A stretch of 64,000 nt of DNA from Raphanus sativus (Eukaryota; Streptophyta; Magnoliopsida; Brassicales; Brassicaceae). A model generated the notes under the pieces. It made no database searches. It was not told the origin of the DNA and worked only from the letters and a program-made list of their open reading frames with translations. Shown here piece after piece: positions 1 to 12,169 of this stretch (within the stretch, counting starts at the first letter, position 1; every line of letters starts with the position of its first letter). The stretch lies in assembly GCF_000801105.2 (NCBI RefSeq), contig NC_079515.1, positions 22,901,407-22,965,406 on the forward strand, read 5' to 3'. The position numbers and the translations under genes were made by a program.

Positions 1-179
1 AAAAAATTTACACAGAACCCAAATACTGTTTATGTAGTATGAAAATAAAGAAATTTGACTGAAAATCATTGCTACATACTTTTATATTTAGAACGTTTCT
101 TTTTGGAGAAATTCAAAAAAAACTATGTTTGATCCAATAATAATTCTAACCTGAGTGACTTAACACTACAAGAAAACAC

Positions 180-660
180 GCCGATATCGAGGGGCTTTTT
201 CCTCGGTATTTCGTCGGAATACGCGTATTCCGACGAAATACCGAGGAAAATGTCCCTCGAAAAAAACTCGTCGAAATTTCATTTTCCGTCGAAATTTCTT
301 CGAAATTTTGTGACGAAATTTCGAGGAAACATATTTCCGAGGAAATTTAGAGGACTGTCCTTCGTCGAAGAGGTCCTCGGAATATATCGAGGAACAATTC
401 TCTCGGTATATACCGAGGGAAAAGACCTACGAAAATTTTCGAGGAACCTGTTCCTCGGAAAATTCCGACGAAAAGTGTTCCTCGAAAATTTTCGAGGAAA
501 GCGGTTCGTCGAAATTTTCCGAGGGACAGGTTCCTCGAAAATTTTCGAGGGCTGCTTTCCTCGAAAATTTTCGAGGAACCATCCCTCGGAATATACCGAG
601 GAACGCTTCCCTCGGTATATACCGAGGACATCTGTTCCTCGGAATATTCCGAAAATTAAA
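180..660. repeat. left subterminal repeat array of the CACTA element
   Basis: Tightly packed variants of TTCCTCGAAA, TTTCGAGGAA, CCGAGGAA and TTCCGACGAA occur in both orientations, many joined as palindromes such as CCTCGAAAATTTTCGAGG. In En/Spm elements such subterminal motifs are binding sites for the element's own DNA-binding protein; that role here is inferred. Because the motifs are palindromic and lack stop codons, long open frames appear on both strands and are not genes. Confidence 0.85.
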
Positions 661-811
661 TTTTTTTAAAAAAATATTTTTTTAAAAAATAATATTTTTA
701 AAATTTAAATTCGTAAATATAAAATTAAAATTTAAATTAAAAACATATTATTTAAAATTCAAAGTCATACAAACGAAAAGAAAACATTTAGAGTTTTTGA
801 AATAAATTAAA

Positions 812-2456
812 CTACGGGGTTTGGAATTCCGGGTCTGGCATGTTCGGGAAGTCGACGTTGGCGTTCGGGTTCATGCTCCTCATCATCGCCATCATTTGCT
901 CGTTCAACTTCCTCTGTGCCTCCCAGCCCGCCTCTTGACTCGCCACCATGGACTCCAGCGCAGATATGCGAGCATCCTTGTCCCTCATCTGGCTCAGAAG
1001 GACTTCTTGATCAACATAGGACGGTGGTGGTGCAGAAGCAGACGGAACCGAGGGAGACCGACGAGCCAAACCGAACAAACGGCCCTTCTTCTTTGGAACC
1101 GACTGAAAAAGAAAGTGTAAATTTAAATAATATAAAAATTTAAATAATATAAAAAAAGATTGAACTTTAAAAAATGAACTTACCGCTTCAACGATTTGGT
1201 TGATCCGAACCCGAGGCAAGCCGGTCGATCCCGTCGAATCGTCATCCTCGGTTTGAAGCTGAGACACTTCCTGTTCAATCTGACTGTCGATGAGGGTGAC
1301 CACATCCCTCACAACACCATCATCAATCTCGCCGGTCTTCTTGTTGGTATACGCCGTCTTTATTAGGCGGAGATGATCAACCGGCTCCCCCTCATTTTCT
1401 TGCGCCTTGGAAAAAACATAAATTAAACAAACATTAGTAATTAAAAGAAATGCACAAAAAAATATTAGAATCTTAAATAATATAATAAAAACCGACAAGC
1501 TTACCAAGCGATCTCCCAGACTGGCTAAAGACTGAGCACCCAAGTTATGGACGTACATGCCCTTCCCCTTACGGTCGCTCTTGCGGTTGGTGGAGTTGGT
1601 GGAAGAAGTTGCTCTGACTTCGTTCTTACTCCAATGCTCACTCAACTCCCGCCAGACCGTCGGGTCCATCAACTTTGGAACCTTTAAAAAAAAATTGTTA
1701 AATAAATAAAAAAATATTTTAAAAAATAAAAAAATTGTATCATAAATAAAAACGAACCTTGTTTATTTCCCACTTCTTCTTCCACGAGTGCATCTGCTTC
1801 CCATAGTTGTCCATAACTTTATGGACGAAGTGGTAATAGATAAACAACGTATCATCGACATTCCAGTTGAATTGTTGCTGAAAATAAAACACAATTAGTA
1901 GAAAATTAATATTAAAGATGAAAAAAATAAGTAAAAAATAAGTAAAAATAGAAAACTTACCGCAAACTGTTGAAACCACATATGCTGCTTCTCGAGAGGG
2001 AAGTCGGTGAAAGTCGGATGTCCTTTGTCGAGGGACGAGTACATCATACTGTTGATCCATCCGCTGATCCCGTTCCCGGATCGGTCAAACCTAATAAAAA
2101 GAATTAATTATTTTAGAATTAAATATTTTAAATGAATCAAATTTTAATGAAAAAAAAATAGGTTTAATTACCATGTCTGACCCTGTCCACGTGGATACTG
2201 AGTGAGATATGGAAGATGGTCACGACCCGGCTGTCGAACAAACTCCGCAACTCTCAGAAGTGCCGGATGAGCAGGAGCAGGAGCATGAGCAGGAGCAGGA
2301 GTGGGTGCCACACCGGGAGCGGGAGGAGAATGAGAGGGAAATGGAGAAGGAGATGTCTAGTAGGAGCTGTACGGCGATGCGGAACCCGAAATGGAGCCGC
2401 TCCCCGAACCACCACGACCACGACGCTGTCGAGAGGGGGTATGTTCCTCTTGAGAC
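812..2456 (-). pseudogene. second CACTA gene, Transposase_24 (Ptta/En/Spm) type, broken at its 5' end
   Basis: Exons at 2172-2456, 1961-2090, 1758-1877, 1505-1681, 1184-1405 and 812-1102 join in phase with GT-AG borders. The protein has a Pro/Ala-rich N-terminus (PAPAHAPAPAHP), then FDRSGNGISGWINSMMYSSL, WFQQFAQQFNW, a [10 protein letters not shown] stretch, an HNLGAQSLA stretch and a C-terminal coiled-coil-like tail with MMAMMRSMN. This is the plan of plant Transposase_24 proteins, the TNPA-like partner of the main transposase. The first exon has an in-frame TAG at 2357-2359, further stops just upstream, and no ATG that opens this frame. Either an upstream exon was missed and the stop is a real lesion, or translation starts late. 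I judge the copy non-functional; family assignment is firmer than the exon 1 model. Confidence 0.75.
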
Positions 2457-2479
2457 CTTTATATAAATAAATTTTATTT

Positions 2480-2965
2480 AATATATACAATTATTTATTT
2501 AATTTGTTAATATATTAAAATTGTTTAATAATTACAAAAAATAGTTTTGATATATTAAAAATAGATTTAATATATAAAATAGTTTTAAATATTAAAAATA
2601 GTTTAATAATTACAAAAAATAGTTTTAATATATTAAAAATAGTTTTAATATATTAAAAATAGTTTAATAATAAAAAAATAGTTTTAATATATAAAAATAG
2701 TTTTAATATATAAAAATAGTTTTAATATATAAAAATAGTTTTTAAAATCAAAAAACGTTTTAAAAATAAAAAAACGTTTTAAAAATCAAAAAACGTTTTA
2801 AAAATTCAAAAAATAGTTTTAAAAATCCAAAAAACGTTTTTAAAAATAAAAAAAACGTTTTAAAAATCAAAAAAACGTTTTAAAAATTCAAAAAATAGTT
2901 TTAAAATAAAAAAAAACGTTTTAAAAAATCAAAAAAACGTTTTAAAAAATCAAAAACACAAAATA
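2480..2965. repeat. AT-rich tandem repeats around AAAATAGTTTT / AAAACGTTTT
   Basis: About 20-30 irregular copies of an AT-rich unit whose core is AAAATAGTTTT in the first half and AAAACGTTTT in the second half, separated by A-runs. The cores are nearly self-complementary. The block sits just 5' of the second CACTA gene, so it may belong to its promoter or first intron. No coding potential. Confidence 0.7.
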
Positions 2966-3074
2966 AATCAAAAAAAAAATATACCAACAATCCAAACAAC
3001 AATCCAAACATGCAAATCCTAAATATTCCATTCAATCCTAGAATTTTCTATCTAACAATCTAAATTTCGAGATC

Positions 3075-3320
3075 TATAAAGAGAGGAAGAGAAGAGATAT
3101 GAACTTACATGGGAAGAGAGGAGAGGAAGAGAGGAGAGGAAGGAGGCCGAGAGGAAGAGAGGAGAGGAGAGGAGAGGAGATCCGTCGAGGAAGAGAGAAG
3201 AGAGGAGAGGAGAAGGAGAGGAGCCGCGAGGAAGAGAGAGGAGAGGAGAAGGAGGCGGTGAGGAAGAGAGGAAAATCGAGAAGGAGAGAAATGGGGAAGA
3301 AAAGAATGAAAACCTAATTT
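3075..3320. repeat. purine (GGAGA/GAGGAAG) tract inside the CACTA element
   Basis: One strand is almost pure purine, with repeats of gaggaagagaggaga type and cgag or cggc interruptions. Seen from the minus strand it is a CT-rich leader-like stretch upstream of the second CACTA gene. It creates spurious Arg/Glu-rich and Leu/Ser-rich open frames that I do not call as genes. Confidence 0.75.
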
Positions 3321-3324
3321 ATGA

Positions 3325-4135
3325 GGGGTCCGACGGACAGGGTCCGTCGAAATTTCCTCGAAATTTTTTAACATGGTCGTCGAAATTTCCTCGAAATTCT
3401 CTTGTTCGCGGCTAGGGTTTCCTGGTTAATGAAAAACAGTCCGAGGAAATCATTCCTCGAAATTTCCTCACAATATTGTGAGGAAATTTCGAGGAAATAG
3501 GGTTTGGGGTTTTGAAAACATCGATTTTTTTCCCTATGTCATTTCTTATACGAATGTAATTCATAATAATGAGGTTTCTTTGTATAGATGATCATAAATA
3601 ATGAAATAACACAATTACAAAAATTATTGTAAGTATTTCCTTTAACGTTTATTAAAACGTATAAGTGTTTATCTTATGTTGCGTGTGGTTTTCGTCTCAA
3701 TCCGCAAAACATTGTTTTCGGGTTAAAACCCTAAAGTTGGACTTTATAATCTGGCTAAGACACTTAATGAAGGTTATATACGTGTTATTCAATCCGCAAA
3801 ACGTTGTTTTCGGTTTAAAACCCCCTGTTCCTCGAAATTCCGTCGAAATATTGTGAGGGAATTTCGAGGAACTACCAAAAATTGGCTAGGTCCTCGAAAT
3901 TCCCTCGAAATATTTCGACGGAATTTCGAGGAACACCAAAAAATTTCGAAGGTATTTCGACGAAAAAAGGTGTTTTAAATCAAACCCCTAAAATTATCTT
4001 GGTCGTCGAAATTTCCTCGGAATATTTCGAGGAAATTTCGAGGATCTAGGTAATTTTTATCAAACCCCTAAACCGTTAAGGGTAATTCCGAGGAAATTTC
4101 GAGGAAACCCTAACTTCCCTCGAAATTTCCTCGAT
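3325..4135. repeat. internal block of CACTA subterminal-type repeats
   Basis: The same CCTCGAAATTTCCTCGAAA / TTTCGAGGAAATTTCGAGG motifs as at the two ends occur here in the middle, between the 3' end of the transposase gene and the 5' region of the second gene. Short spacers contain two related copies of a segment with aatccgcaaaacattgttttcgg (around 3700 and 3790). A run of about 23 A residues at 4141-4163 precedes the transposase stop codon. Confidence 0.8.
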
Positions 4136-4163
4136 TAGTAAAAAAAAAAAAAAAAAAAAAAAA

Positions 4164-7100
4164 CTACTCTGATTCCGACTCATCATCAGCAGATGAATCT
4201 GAATCTGGATCTTGGTGAAACTCTCCAATAACTGGTTCATCCTGTGCGTGAACGACGGCTTCCTCTGCGAAGTCGGTGAAATCTACTACAAGGCCAACTC
4301 CTGCTACATCTTCTTCTGCACTTAAGTTACTGGATGTGATTGGTTGTAGTGGGTCTTCCAGCTCAGAACTCCCCTGAACTCGGCCTCTCGGGTTGAGTCT
4401 GGTAACAGTAACCCATGGATCATCTCTGTTCCTTATCCGGGGGTACTTGATATAACAAACCTGTAACATTTTAAAATTTTTTAGTACAAGTTTAAATTAT
4501 TACACATGATGACCAATAACTTACCTGATCGGCCTGAGAAGCAAGAATGAAAGGATCATAATATTGCAGCTTTCGTCTCGAATTAACTGATGTAACACCA
4601 AATGCATCTGTTCTCACACCTCGATCTGGAGTGATGTCGTGCCAATCACAATAGAAAACAGTACAGCGCAATCCAAGCAGGCCTAAATACTTGATTTCCA
4701 AAATCTCATGTATGTGTCCGTAGTATACATCATCTCCCGATGCAGAACAAACGCCAGCATCATAGGTCGTACGCGAACGTTTCGTCTTTTCAGTTGTGAA
4801 TGCATATCCTCGAGTACAAAATCTCGGATATGACTTCACAACATAGTTTGGTCCAACCACCATCTCGCGTATCCAATCGTCAAATGTTTCACCTCTGGCC
4901 AAACCAGCAGACACCTATTAATAGCACATATATATGAGTATAAATATGTGATAAATATTTTTTAAATTTCTATAAATATGTGATAAATGATTTTTTAATT
5001 TGTTTAAGGCACTCACATAAGTAAACATCCATCCAGCAAATTCTTTTTGCTTCATTTCTTCTAGTTCTGCCTCTGTAGCGTATCTATATTCGAACCGCTT
5101 TTCTGCCATGAAAATCCTGTGAAGACAAAAAATGTAATTAATTAAGATATAAATGTTAATTTGTTAAAATTTTGTAAGATAATAAACTTACCTCTCATAT
5201 TGAAGAACATCTTCGCAGTTGGTGAGCAAATATGTTTGCAAATGACTGCGCTCCTGCTCAGTAAGTCGACGGTCCTTTGATTTTCCGCTAAGTCGTCCAA
5301 CATCTGTGAAAATGTCAGGAACCGTAACATGGTATGTTGCCCGTTCGCCTCTATCATCATGCCGTGCAGGTCTTCTGTTTTTGGTCTGAACTTCTGCTGG
5401 AAAGTAGTACTCAGCAAAGTTTGAAATTTCTTCATTGATCATCTGTGCGACTATAGAACCTTCCACCCTACTTAGATTTTTCACCATCTTCTTCAAATGA
5501 AACATATACCGCTCATACAGATACATCCATCTATACTGCACAGGACCACCAAGTTCCAATTCTCTTGCCAGGTGAATAACAAGATGCTCCATAACATCAA
5601 AAAATGAGGGAGGAAATATCTTCTCAAGGTTGCACTGAATCACGGCTATGTTAGTCTTCAGATTTTCAATACCTTCAAGAGTCACTGATCTGGCGCATAA
5701 ATCGCGGAAGAAAGCACTTATCCCTGCTATTGCTTCATGAACATTTCGTGGTAATAGTTCCTTGAAAGCAAACGGAAGTAAGCGCTGCATCAACACATGA
5801 CAATCGTGACTTTTTAAACCAATAAACTTTCCTTCCTTTCTGTCGATACAGTTACGCAAATTAGATGCATAACCGTCTGGAAACTCCACATCGTTTGAAA
5901 TCCAATCGAAGAACGCATTTTTTCCCTCTGCATCAAGTCGGTATATGGGAAAAGGAGCCCTACCATTCCCATCAACATGAAGTTCTGAACGATCACATAT
6001 ATCAACTAAATCCAGTCTTGACTTCAAATTATCCTTTGTTTTACCTTGAACGTTAAGGATCGTGTTCATGAGGTTGTCAAAAAAGTTCTTCTCAATATGC
6101 ATGACATCTAAATTATGCCTTAGCAAATGATCCTCCCAGTATGGCAGATCCCAGAATATACTTTTTTTGTGCCAGTTATGTAGGTTTCCAACAGCATCTA
6201 CCGGAAAACGCGCATGTCCACCGATGTCTGGCGTCCTTTCTGCACCAAAATCTCTTAGTTGTGTCTTCAAACTTTGCCCACTAATTTCCGCAGGTGGACT
6301 GTCAAACACCTTCTTGTTCTTAGTAAACAAATTCCTACTCCTACGATATGGATGATCAGGTGGTAGGAATCTCCTGTGACAGTCAAACCAACACGTTTTC
6401 CTTCCGTGTTTTAGTTGGAAAGCATCAGTGTTATCTTGACAATATGGACATGATAGCCTTCCATGCGTTGTCCATCCAGATAACATACCATATGCTGGAA
6501 AATCACTTATTGTCCACATTAGTACTGCCCGCATTTGAAAGTTTTCTTTACACGAAATATCGTATGTTTCAGCACCTTGAGCCCATAGTTGTTGCAACTC
6601 ATATATTAGTGGCTGAAGAAACACATCAAGTGATCTCTTAGGATGCTCTGGTCCGGGAACGAGAATGGAGAGAAACAAAAACTCTCGTCGCAAGCATAAG
6701 TTTGGGGGTAAGTTGTATGGTGTAACAATGACTGGCCATAGAGAATATTGTCTTCCACTCTTCCCATACGGGCTGAAACCATCAGTACATAATCCAAGGT
6801 AGACATTTCTTCTCTCATACGCAAAGTCGGGATACTTTGATTGGAAATGTTTCCACGCTTTTGCATCTGAAGGATGTCTAATCTCACCATCTGTTGAGTG
6901 CTCCGCATGCCATCTCATTCGTTGCGCTGTGCGTTCTGAAAGATACAACCTCTGCAACCTTTCCGTCAAAGGCAAATACCACATCCTTTTATATGGCACT
7001 GGAACTCTTCCACTAGTATCTTTATAACGAGGCTTCCCACAAAATTTGCATGTAGTCCGCTGATCATCCGCCCTCCAATAAATCATGCAGTTATCGCTGC

Positions 7101-7767
7101 ATACATCTATTACCTGATAAGATAAACCAACCCCAGCTACGAGTTTTTGAACCTCGTAGTATGAACCTGGAGCTACATTATCCTCAGGTAGAATACCTTT
7201 AACAAAATTAGCTATCGCATCCACACAGTCTTCAGCCAAGTTATAATCTGTTTTAATGCCCATCAGTCTCATAGCAGATGATAAAGCTGAATGACCATCT
7301 CTGCAACCTTCGTACAATGGTTGCTTTCCAGCATCCAACATTTCATAAAATCTCCTAGCTTCTGCATTGGGTAAATCTTCCCTTCTAAAATGATCATTTA
7401 TCATCTGCTCAGTACCTACACCATAATCTACATCCGTCCTAATTGGTTCTTCTAATCTAACCGCCGGCTGAGGTTCGCTAGTACTACCAAGTTCATAATC
7501 AGTTTCCCCATGATGATACCAAATTTTGTAACTTCGTGTAAACCCACTCAATAATAGATGAGTCCAAACATCCCACTCTTTAATAACTTTTCTATTTTTA
7601 CAATTAGAGCAAGGACATCTTAACTTACCTGTTTCTGCTTCCGGTTGTTTGCGAGCTACCCTCATGAACTCGATTATACCTTGATTGTATTCTTCCGTAA
7701 GCAATCTCGTGTCCGGATCCAAATGAGGTCGATCCATCCAAGAACGAAAATAATTTGAAGAAGACAT
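4164..7767 (-). CDS. TNP2-type CACTA transposase, 1120 aa, apparently intact
   Basis: Coding exons 5192-7767, 5017-5116, 4525-4914 and 4164-4460 join in phase with GT-AG borders. The start is the ATG at 7767, followed by MSSSNYFRSWMDRP, typical of the N-terminal transposase-associated domain with a CPCSNC cysteine cluster (residues 51-56) and WxxH segment. The Transposase_21 (TNP2) core spans about 300-520 and includes LCTDGFSPYG, the SDFPAYGMLSGWTTHG segment and CPYCQ. A DUF4218 region follows (about 655-770, LKSHDCHVLMQRLLP), then a DUF4216 region (about 930-1010, YPRFCTRGYAF and FYCDWHD) and an acidic C-terminus. The enzyme would cut the CACTA ends and move the element. No stop or frameshift was found in the coding exons. 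Confidence 0.9.
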
Positions 7768-7859
7768 ATTTTTTTGGAATCAAATTCGTGAGACTAGGAG
7801 AGAAGAAGAAAAGAAATGGAGTGAATGAACAGGAAGAGGGGTGGCTGTATTTATAGATG

Positions 7860-8211
7860 AAATCCTCCCGGCATACTGAGGAAATATCGAGGAAATTTCG
7901 AGGGAAACAGACATTTCCTCGAAATTTCCTCGAAATTGTTTAAATCCCCCAACGGCTCTCCCAACGGCTCTCTAACGGCTACAAGATGTCGTCGAAATAT
8001 TAGAAATATCCGTCGATTTTTTCCGACGACCCTGGTTTCCTCGGTATCCCCTCGAAAATTACAGAGGAAGTTGGTGTTCCTCGAAATTTCCTCAAAAAAT
8101 AGTGAGAAAATTTCGAGGAAACCCCATTTTTTGGTTTCCTCGGTATTTCCTCGATATTCTGTCCGAAATTTCCGAGGAATTCATTTTCCCTCGGTATTTC
8201 CCTCAGAATCT
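7860..8211. repeat. right subterminal repeat array of the CACTA element
   Basis: TTTCCTCGAAATTTCCTCGAAA, CCTCGGTATTTCC and GACGAAAT-like motifs in both orientations mirror the left array and run to the right inverted repeat. It also contains a local direct repeat of aacggctctc (7951-7979). The array lies directly upstream of the transposase start, so it probably holds that gene's promoter as well. Confidence 0.8.
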
Positions 8212-8229
8212 GCGTGTTTTCTTGTAGTG

Positions 8230-9175
8230 ACGTGATTTCCAAAATATGTGACTATGTGAGTACACAGTTATAACTTGTGTTAGTCTATAAGACCAGTAAA
8301 AATATCTTGCAAGCTTCTAGATTATCGAAAATGCTAGGGGACAATTCAAGTTAGTATACGAAACGAATTTCAAAATGAATGTAATTTTGGTTTCTTATGG
8401 GTTGTTTCTATTTAAGTTTTATTAGTACTTATATATATTTGTATATTATATACAGTTTTTTGGGATATAATATTTTTAATTTGGTTTTGTTCACTTGATG
8501 TTACTTTAACGTGAAAAAACTGCTGCATAAAAATTGGTATCCATTTACACAACATAATGTTCATGTTTGTGATCAAGATTTTTTTTTTTAAATAAACTAC
8601 AATCTAATAATGCTTTCTTGGTCAATACTCTATTAAGTAGATATGGTCCTACTCCTGTGGACATGGATTCAATTTTGTATATACATTTCTTCAATATATT
8701 AAATTTCTCTTTCAATTTCATTATTTTTAAGGAGGGTCAAAGAAAACTAAGCAAAATATACTACATAACAAATTTAAAAGTATCAATCAAAATGCTCCTA
8801 TATTTCCACACAATTGCTGTATAATCAGAAAATAAAATAGTAATAGATGGCTATCAAGGGTCCCGCTTCGTAAACTCGTATTGTCATTCCAAGTAGGAAA
8901 TAGCAATAGTTTAATCGAAGTTATTTAGATCAGCAGCACCATATAAAATAATGAATGTCATTATTAATAAAATATACAAAAGGGAAGAAGAGATAAAAGA
9001 TATAAAAAAATTCACAAGATAAGCCAAATTTGAATATTTAATGGTTAGCAGCAGATAACAACTTTGCTTCAAAGCGGCAACGCATTTTCTCGCGCCACCT
9101 CTCTCTCTCTCTCTCCAGTCCGATGTGAAAAAAAACAACGCTTCCTTCCACCTTGACGCCAAAACACACAACGAC
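8230..9175 (+). promoter_or_regulatory. RLK7 upstream region and 5' leader
   Basis: AT-rich non-coding DNA between the CACTA element and the RLK7 start codon. A CT dinucleotide run lies at 9099-9116, a common feature of plant 5' leaders. The real RLK7 promoter is therefore limited to at most about 0.95 kb of non-transposon DNA. No gene is seen on either strand. Confidence 0.6.
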
Positions 9176-12169
9176 ATGTCTCCGTCGTCTCGTAACTTTG
9201 GATTCTTCTTCTTCTTCTCCCTCGTGGTCTCTCTCTTCTCCATCGTTTCCTCCTCCGACCTCCAAGTCCTACTCAACATCAAATCATCTCTCCTCGACTC
9301 AAACCCCGGCGTTTTAGATTCGTGGAGCTCCTCCGGCGCCGGCGGTCCCTGTACCTTCTCCGGAGTAACCTGCAACTCCAACGGTTCCGTTACGGAGATC
9401 GACCTCTCTCGTCGAGGCCTATCAGGAAAATTCCCGTTCGCTTCTCTCTGCGACCTCATGTCGCTCGAGAAGCTCTCTCTCGGATTCAACTCACTCTCGG
9501 GCCCCGTCCCGAGGGATATGAACAACTGCACGAAGCTCAAGTACTTGGACCTCGGCAACAACTTCTTCTCCGGCCCTTTCCCCGAGCTCTCCTCTCTGAG
9601 TCAGTTACAGTACCTCTACCTCAACAACAGCGCTTTCTCCGGCGCGTTTCCGTGGAAATCTCTTCAAAACGCGAAAGAGCTCGTCGTTTTGAGCCTCGGT
9701 GACAATCCCTTCGATGCGACGCCGTTTCCGGAAGAGATCGTTTCTATGACGAAGCTGACGTGGATTTACTTGTCTAACTGCAGCATCACGGGGGAAATCC
9801 CTCCGAAGATCGGAGACTTGACGGAGCTTCGGAGCTTGGAGATCTCCGACAGCTTTCTCACCGGCGTTATTCCGCCGGAGATCGTGAAGCTCAACAAACT
9901 CTGGCGGTTAGAGGTTTACAACAACAACTTAACCGGGAAGTTTCCTCCCGGTTTCGGAGCCTTGACGAATCTCACTTACTTGGACACGTCGACGAACAGT
10001 CTCGAGGGAGATTTATCTGAGCTCAGATCTCTAACCAATTTAATTTCGTTACAGCTTTTCGAAAACCGGTTAACCGGTGAGATTCCACCCGAGTTCGGCG
10101 AGTTTAAATTTCTAGTCAACCTCTCTCTGTACACGAACAAGCTAACCGGTCCGATCCCTCAAGGACTCGGTTCGCTAGCCGATTTTGATTTCATCGACGC
10201 GTCGGAGAATCAGCTAACCGGACCGATCCCTCCGGATATGTGTAAACGAGGGAAGATGAAAGCTGTCCTTCTGTTACAAAACAAACTAACCGGATCTATA
10301 CCGGAGACGTACGCTAACTGTTTGACTCTGGAACGGTTTAGAGTTAGCAATAACTCGTTAACCGGAACAGTTCCGGTTAGACTCTGGGGGTTGCCGAAGG
10401 TGGAGATTATTGACTTAGCCATGAACAACTTCGAAGGTCCGGTCACGGGAGAGATCAAGAACGCGAAGACGCTCGGGACGTTGAATCTAGCGTTCAACAA
10501 GTTCTCTGATGAGCTGCCTGACGAGATAGGTGACGTGGAGGCTCTGACTAAAGTCGAGATTAATGATAACCGGTTCTCAGGGGAGATACCGAGCTCTATC
10601 GGGAAGCTGAAGGGGCTTAGTAGTTTAATGATGCAGAGTAACGGCTTCTCCGGTTCCATACCGGACTCTATCGGAAAGTGTTCGGCGCTCAGCGATCTCA
10701 ACATGGCTGAAAACTCGCTGTCGGGAGAGATCCCGCATACGCTTGGATCTCTTCCGACGCTCAACGCTTTGAATCTTTCTGACAACAAGCTTTCCGGGAG
10801 AATCCCGGATAGCTTGTCGTCTCTGAGGCTTAGCCTTCTTGATCTGTCAAACAACAGATTATCAGGCCGTGTCCCGTTGAGCTTGTCTTCGTATAACGGT
10901 AGCTTCAACGGTAACCCTGGACTCTGCAGCACGACGATCAAGTCGCTTAACCGGTGCATTAACTCTACAGGATCGGGTCGTGTCACGCGCATCTTTGTGA
11001 CGTGTATAGTTCTCGGTTCACTGATCTTGCTAGCTTCTCTTGTGTGTTTCTTGTACCTCAAGAAAAGCGAGAAGAAGGAAATGAGAACGCTGAGACACGA
11101 GTCTTGGAGTATAAAGTCGTTCAGGAAGATGAGTTTCACCGAAGACGATATCATAGACTCGATCAAAGAAGAGAATTTAATCGGTAGAGGAGGTTGTGGA
11201 GATGTGTACAGAGTAGTACTCGGTGATGGTAAAGAACTCGCTGTGAAACACATTCGAAGCAGTAGTAGCACTGAGAAGAGCTTCAGCAGCACGATGCCTA
11301 TCCTCAGTGAGAAGGAAGGAAGGTCTAAAGAGTTTGAGACTGAGGTGCAGACACTAAGCTCGATACGACACTTAAACGTGGTGAAACTCTATTGTAGCAT
11401 CACGAGCGATGACTCGAGCTTGCTTGTGTACGAGTACATGCCTAATGGGAGCCTGTACGACATGCTTCACACGTGCAAGAAGTCGAATCTTGGTTGGGAA
11501 ACACGGTATGATATTGCGCTTGGTGCGTCTAAAGGGCTTGAGTACTTGCATCATGGATACGAGAGGCCGGTGATTCACCGTGATGTTAAATCAAGTAACA
11601 TATTACTAGATGAGTCTTTCAAGCCTAGGATTGCTGATTTTGGTCTTGCCAAGATTCTTCAGGCGAATAATGGCGGTCTAGATTCGACTCATGTCGTTGC
11701 AGGAACATATGGTTACATAGCTCCAGGTAAATTAAAATTCTTATTAACCAGCTTTGTTATTTGATGTTACATTTTTTTTAACATCGAAGTTGTGGTTGCA
11801 GAGTATGGTTACTCGTCGAAAGTGAATGAGAAATGCGATGTGTATAGCTTTGGAGTTGTGTTAATGGAGCTAGTCACGGGGAAGAAACCGATAGAAGCAG
11901 AGTATGGAGAGAGCAAAGACATTGTGAATTGGGTTAGTAACAATCTGAAGAGTAAAGAGAGTGTTATGGAGATTGTGGACAAGAAGATAGGAGAGATGTA
12001 TAGAGAAGATGCAATCAAGATTCTGAGAGTTGCAATACTCTGTACCGCAAGACAGCCTGGACTAAGGCCGACGATGAGGAGCGTGGTTCATATGATAGAG
12101 GACGCTGAACCGTGTAGGTTGATGGGTATTGTGATCAGTAAAGAGAGTGATGTGAAGATCAAAAGTTGA
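9176..12169 (+). CDS. RLK7: RLK7, LRR receptor-like kinase (subfamily XI), 972 aa
   Basis: Exons 9176-11726 and 11802-12169 with a GT-AG intron that splits the glycine/glutamate pair of the APE motif. The ATG at 9176 opens MSPSSRNFGFFFFFS, a signal peptide; an in-frame GTG further upstream is not the start. Residues about 28-65 are the N-terminal LRR cap, about 75-590 hold some twenty LRRs, a transmembrane helix lies near 606-628 and a kinase domain near 655-945. The kinase has GRGGCGDVY, AVK, IHRDVKSSN (RD type) and DFGLAK, so it looks active. The sequence is nearly the same as remembered Arabidopsis RLK7 (At1g09970, 977 aa), which perceives PIP peptides at the plasma membrane and affects immunity and germination. 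Function is transferred from that orthologue. Confidence 0.95.

Larger units (their letters stand above)
164..8229 (-). mobile_element. CACTA (En/Spm) DNA transposon, about 8.07 kb
   Basis: The element begins CACTACAAGAAAACACGC and ends with the exact reverse complement, an 18-bp perfect terminal inverted repeat starting with the diagnostic CACTA. Inside lie dense short palindromic repeats near both ends and two genes on the minus strand, TNP2-type transposase first and a Transposase_24-type gene downstream. This is the standard two-gene plan of autonomous CACTA elements, and Brassica CACTA elements (for example Bot1) are of this type. No 3-bp target duplication is seen (taa before, acg after). 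The right end lies 946 bp upstream of the RLK7 start codon, so it may affect that promoter. Boundaries are read directly; activity is not known. Confidence 0.93.

Noticed and set aside
250..669. Long open frames on both strands in the left CACTA end (139 and 94 codons)
   Set aside because: They consist only of the palindromic subterminal repeats and read Arg/Phe/Gly-rich low-complexity in both directions.
3099..3374. Arg/Glu-rich and Leu/Ser-rich open frames
   Set aside because: Product of the purine tract; no family similarity and both strands are open.
10210..11292. 360-codon antisense open frame inside RLK7
   Set aside because: Shadow of the LRR coding sequence; it runs antisense to a highly conserved receptor kinase and resembles no protein I know.
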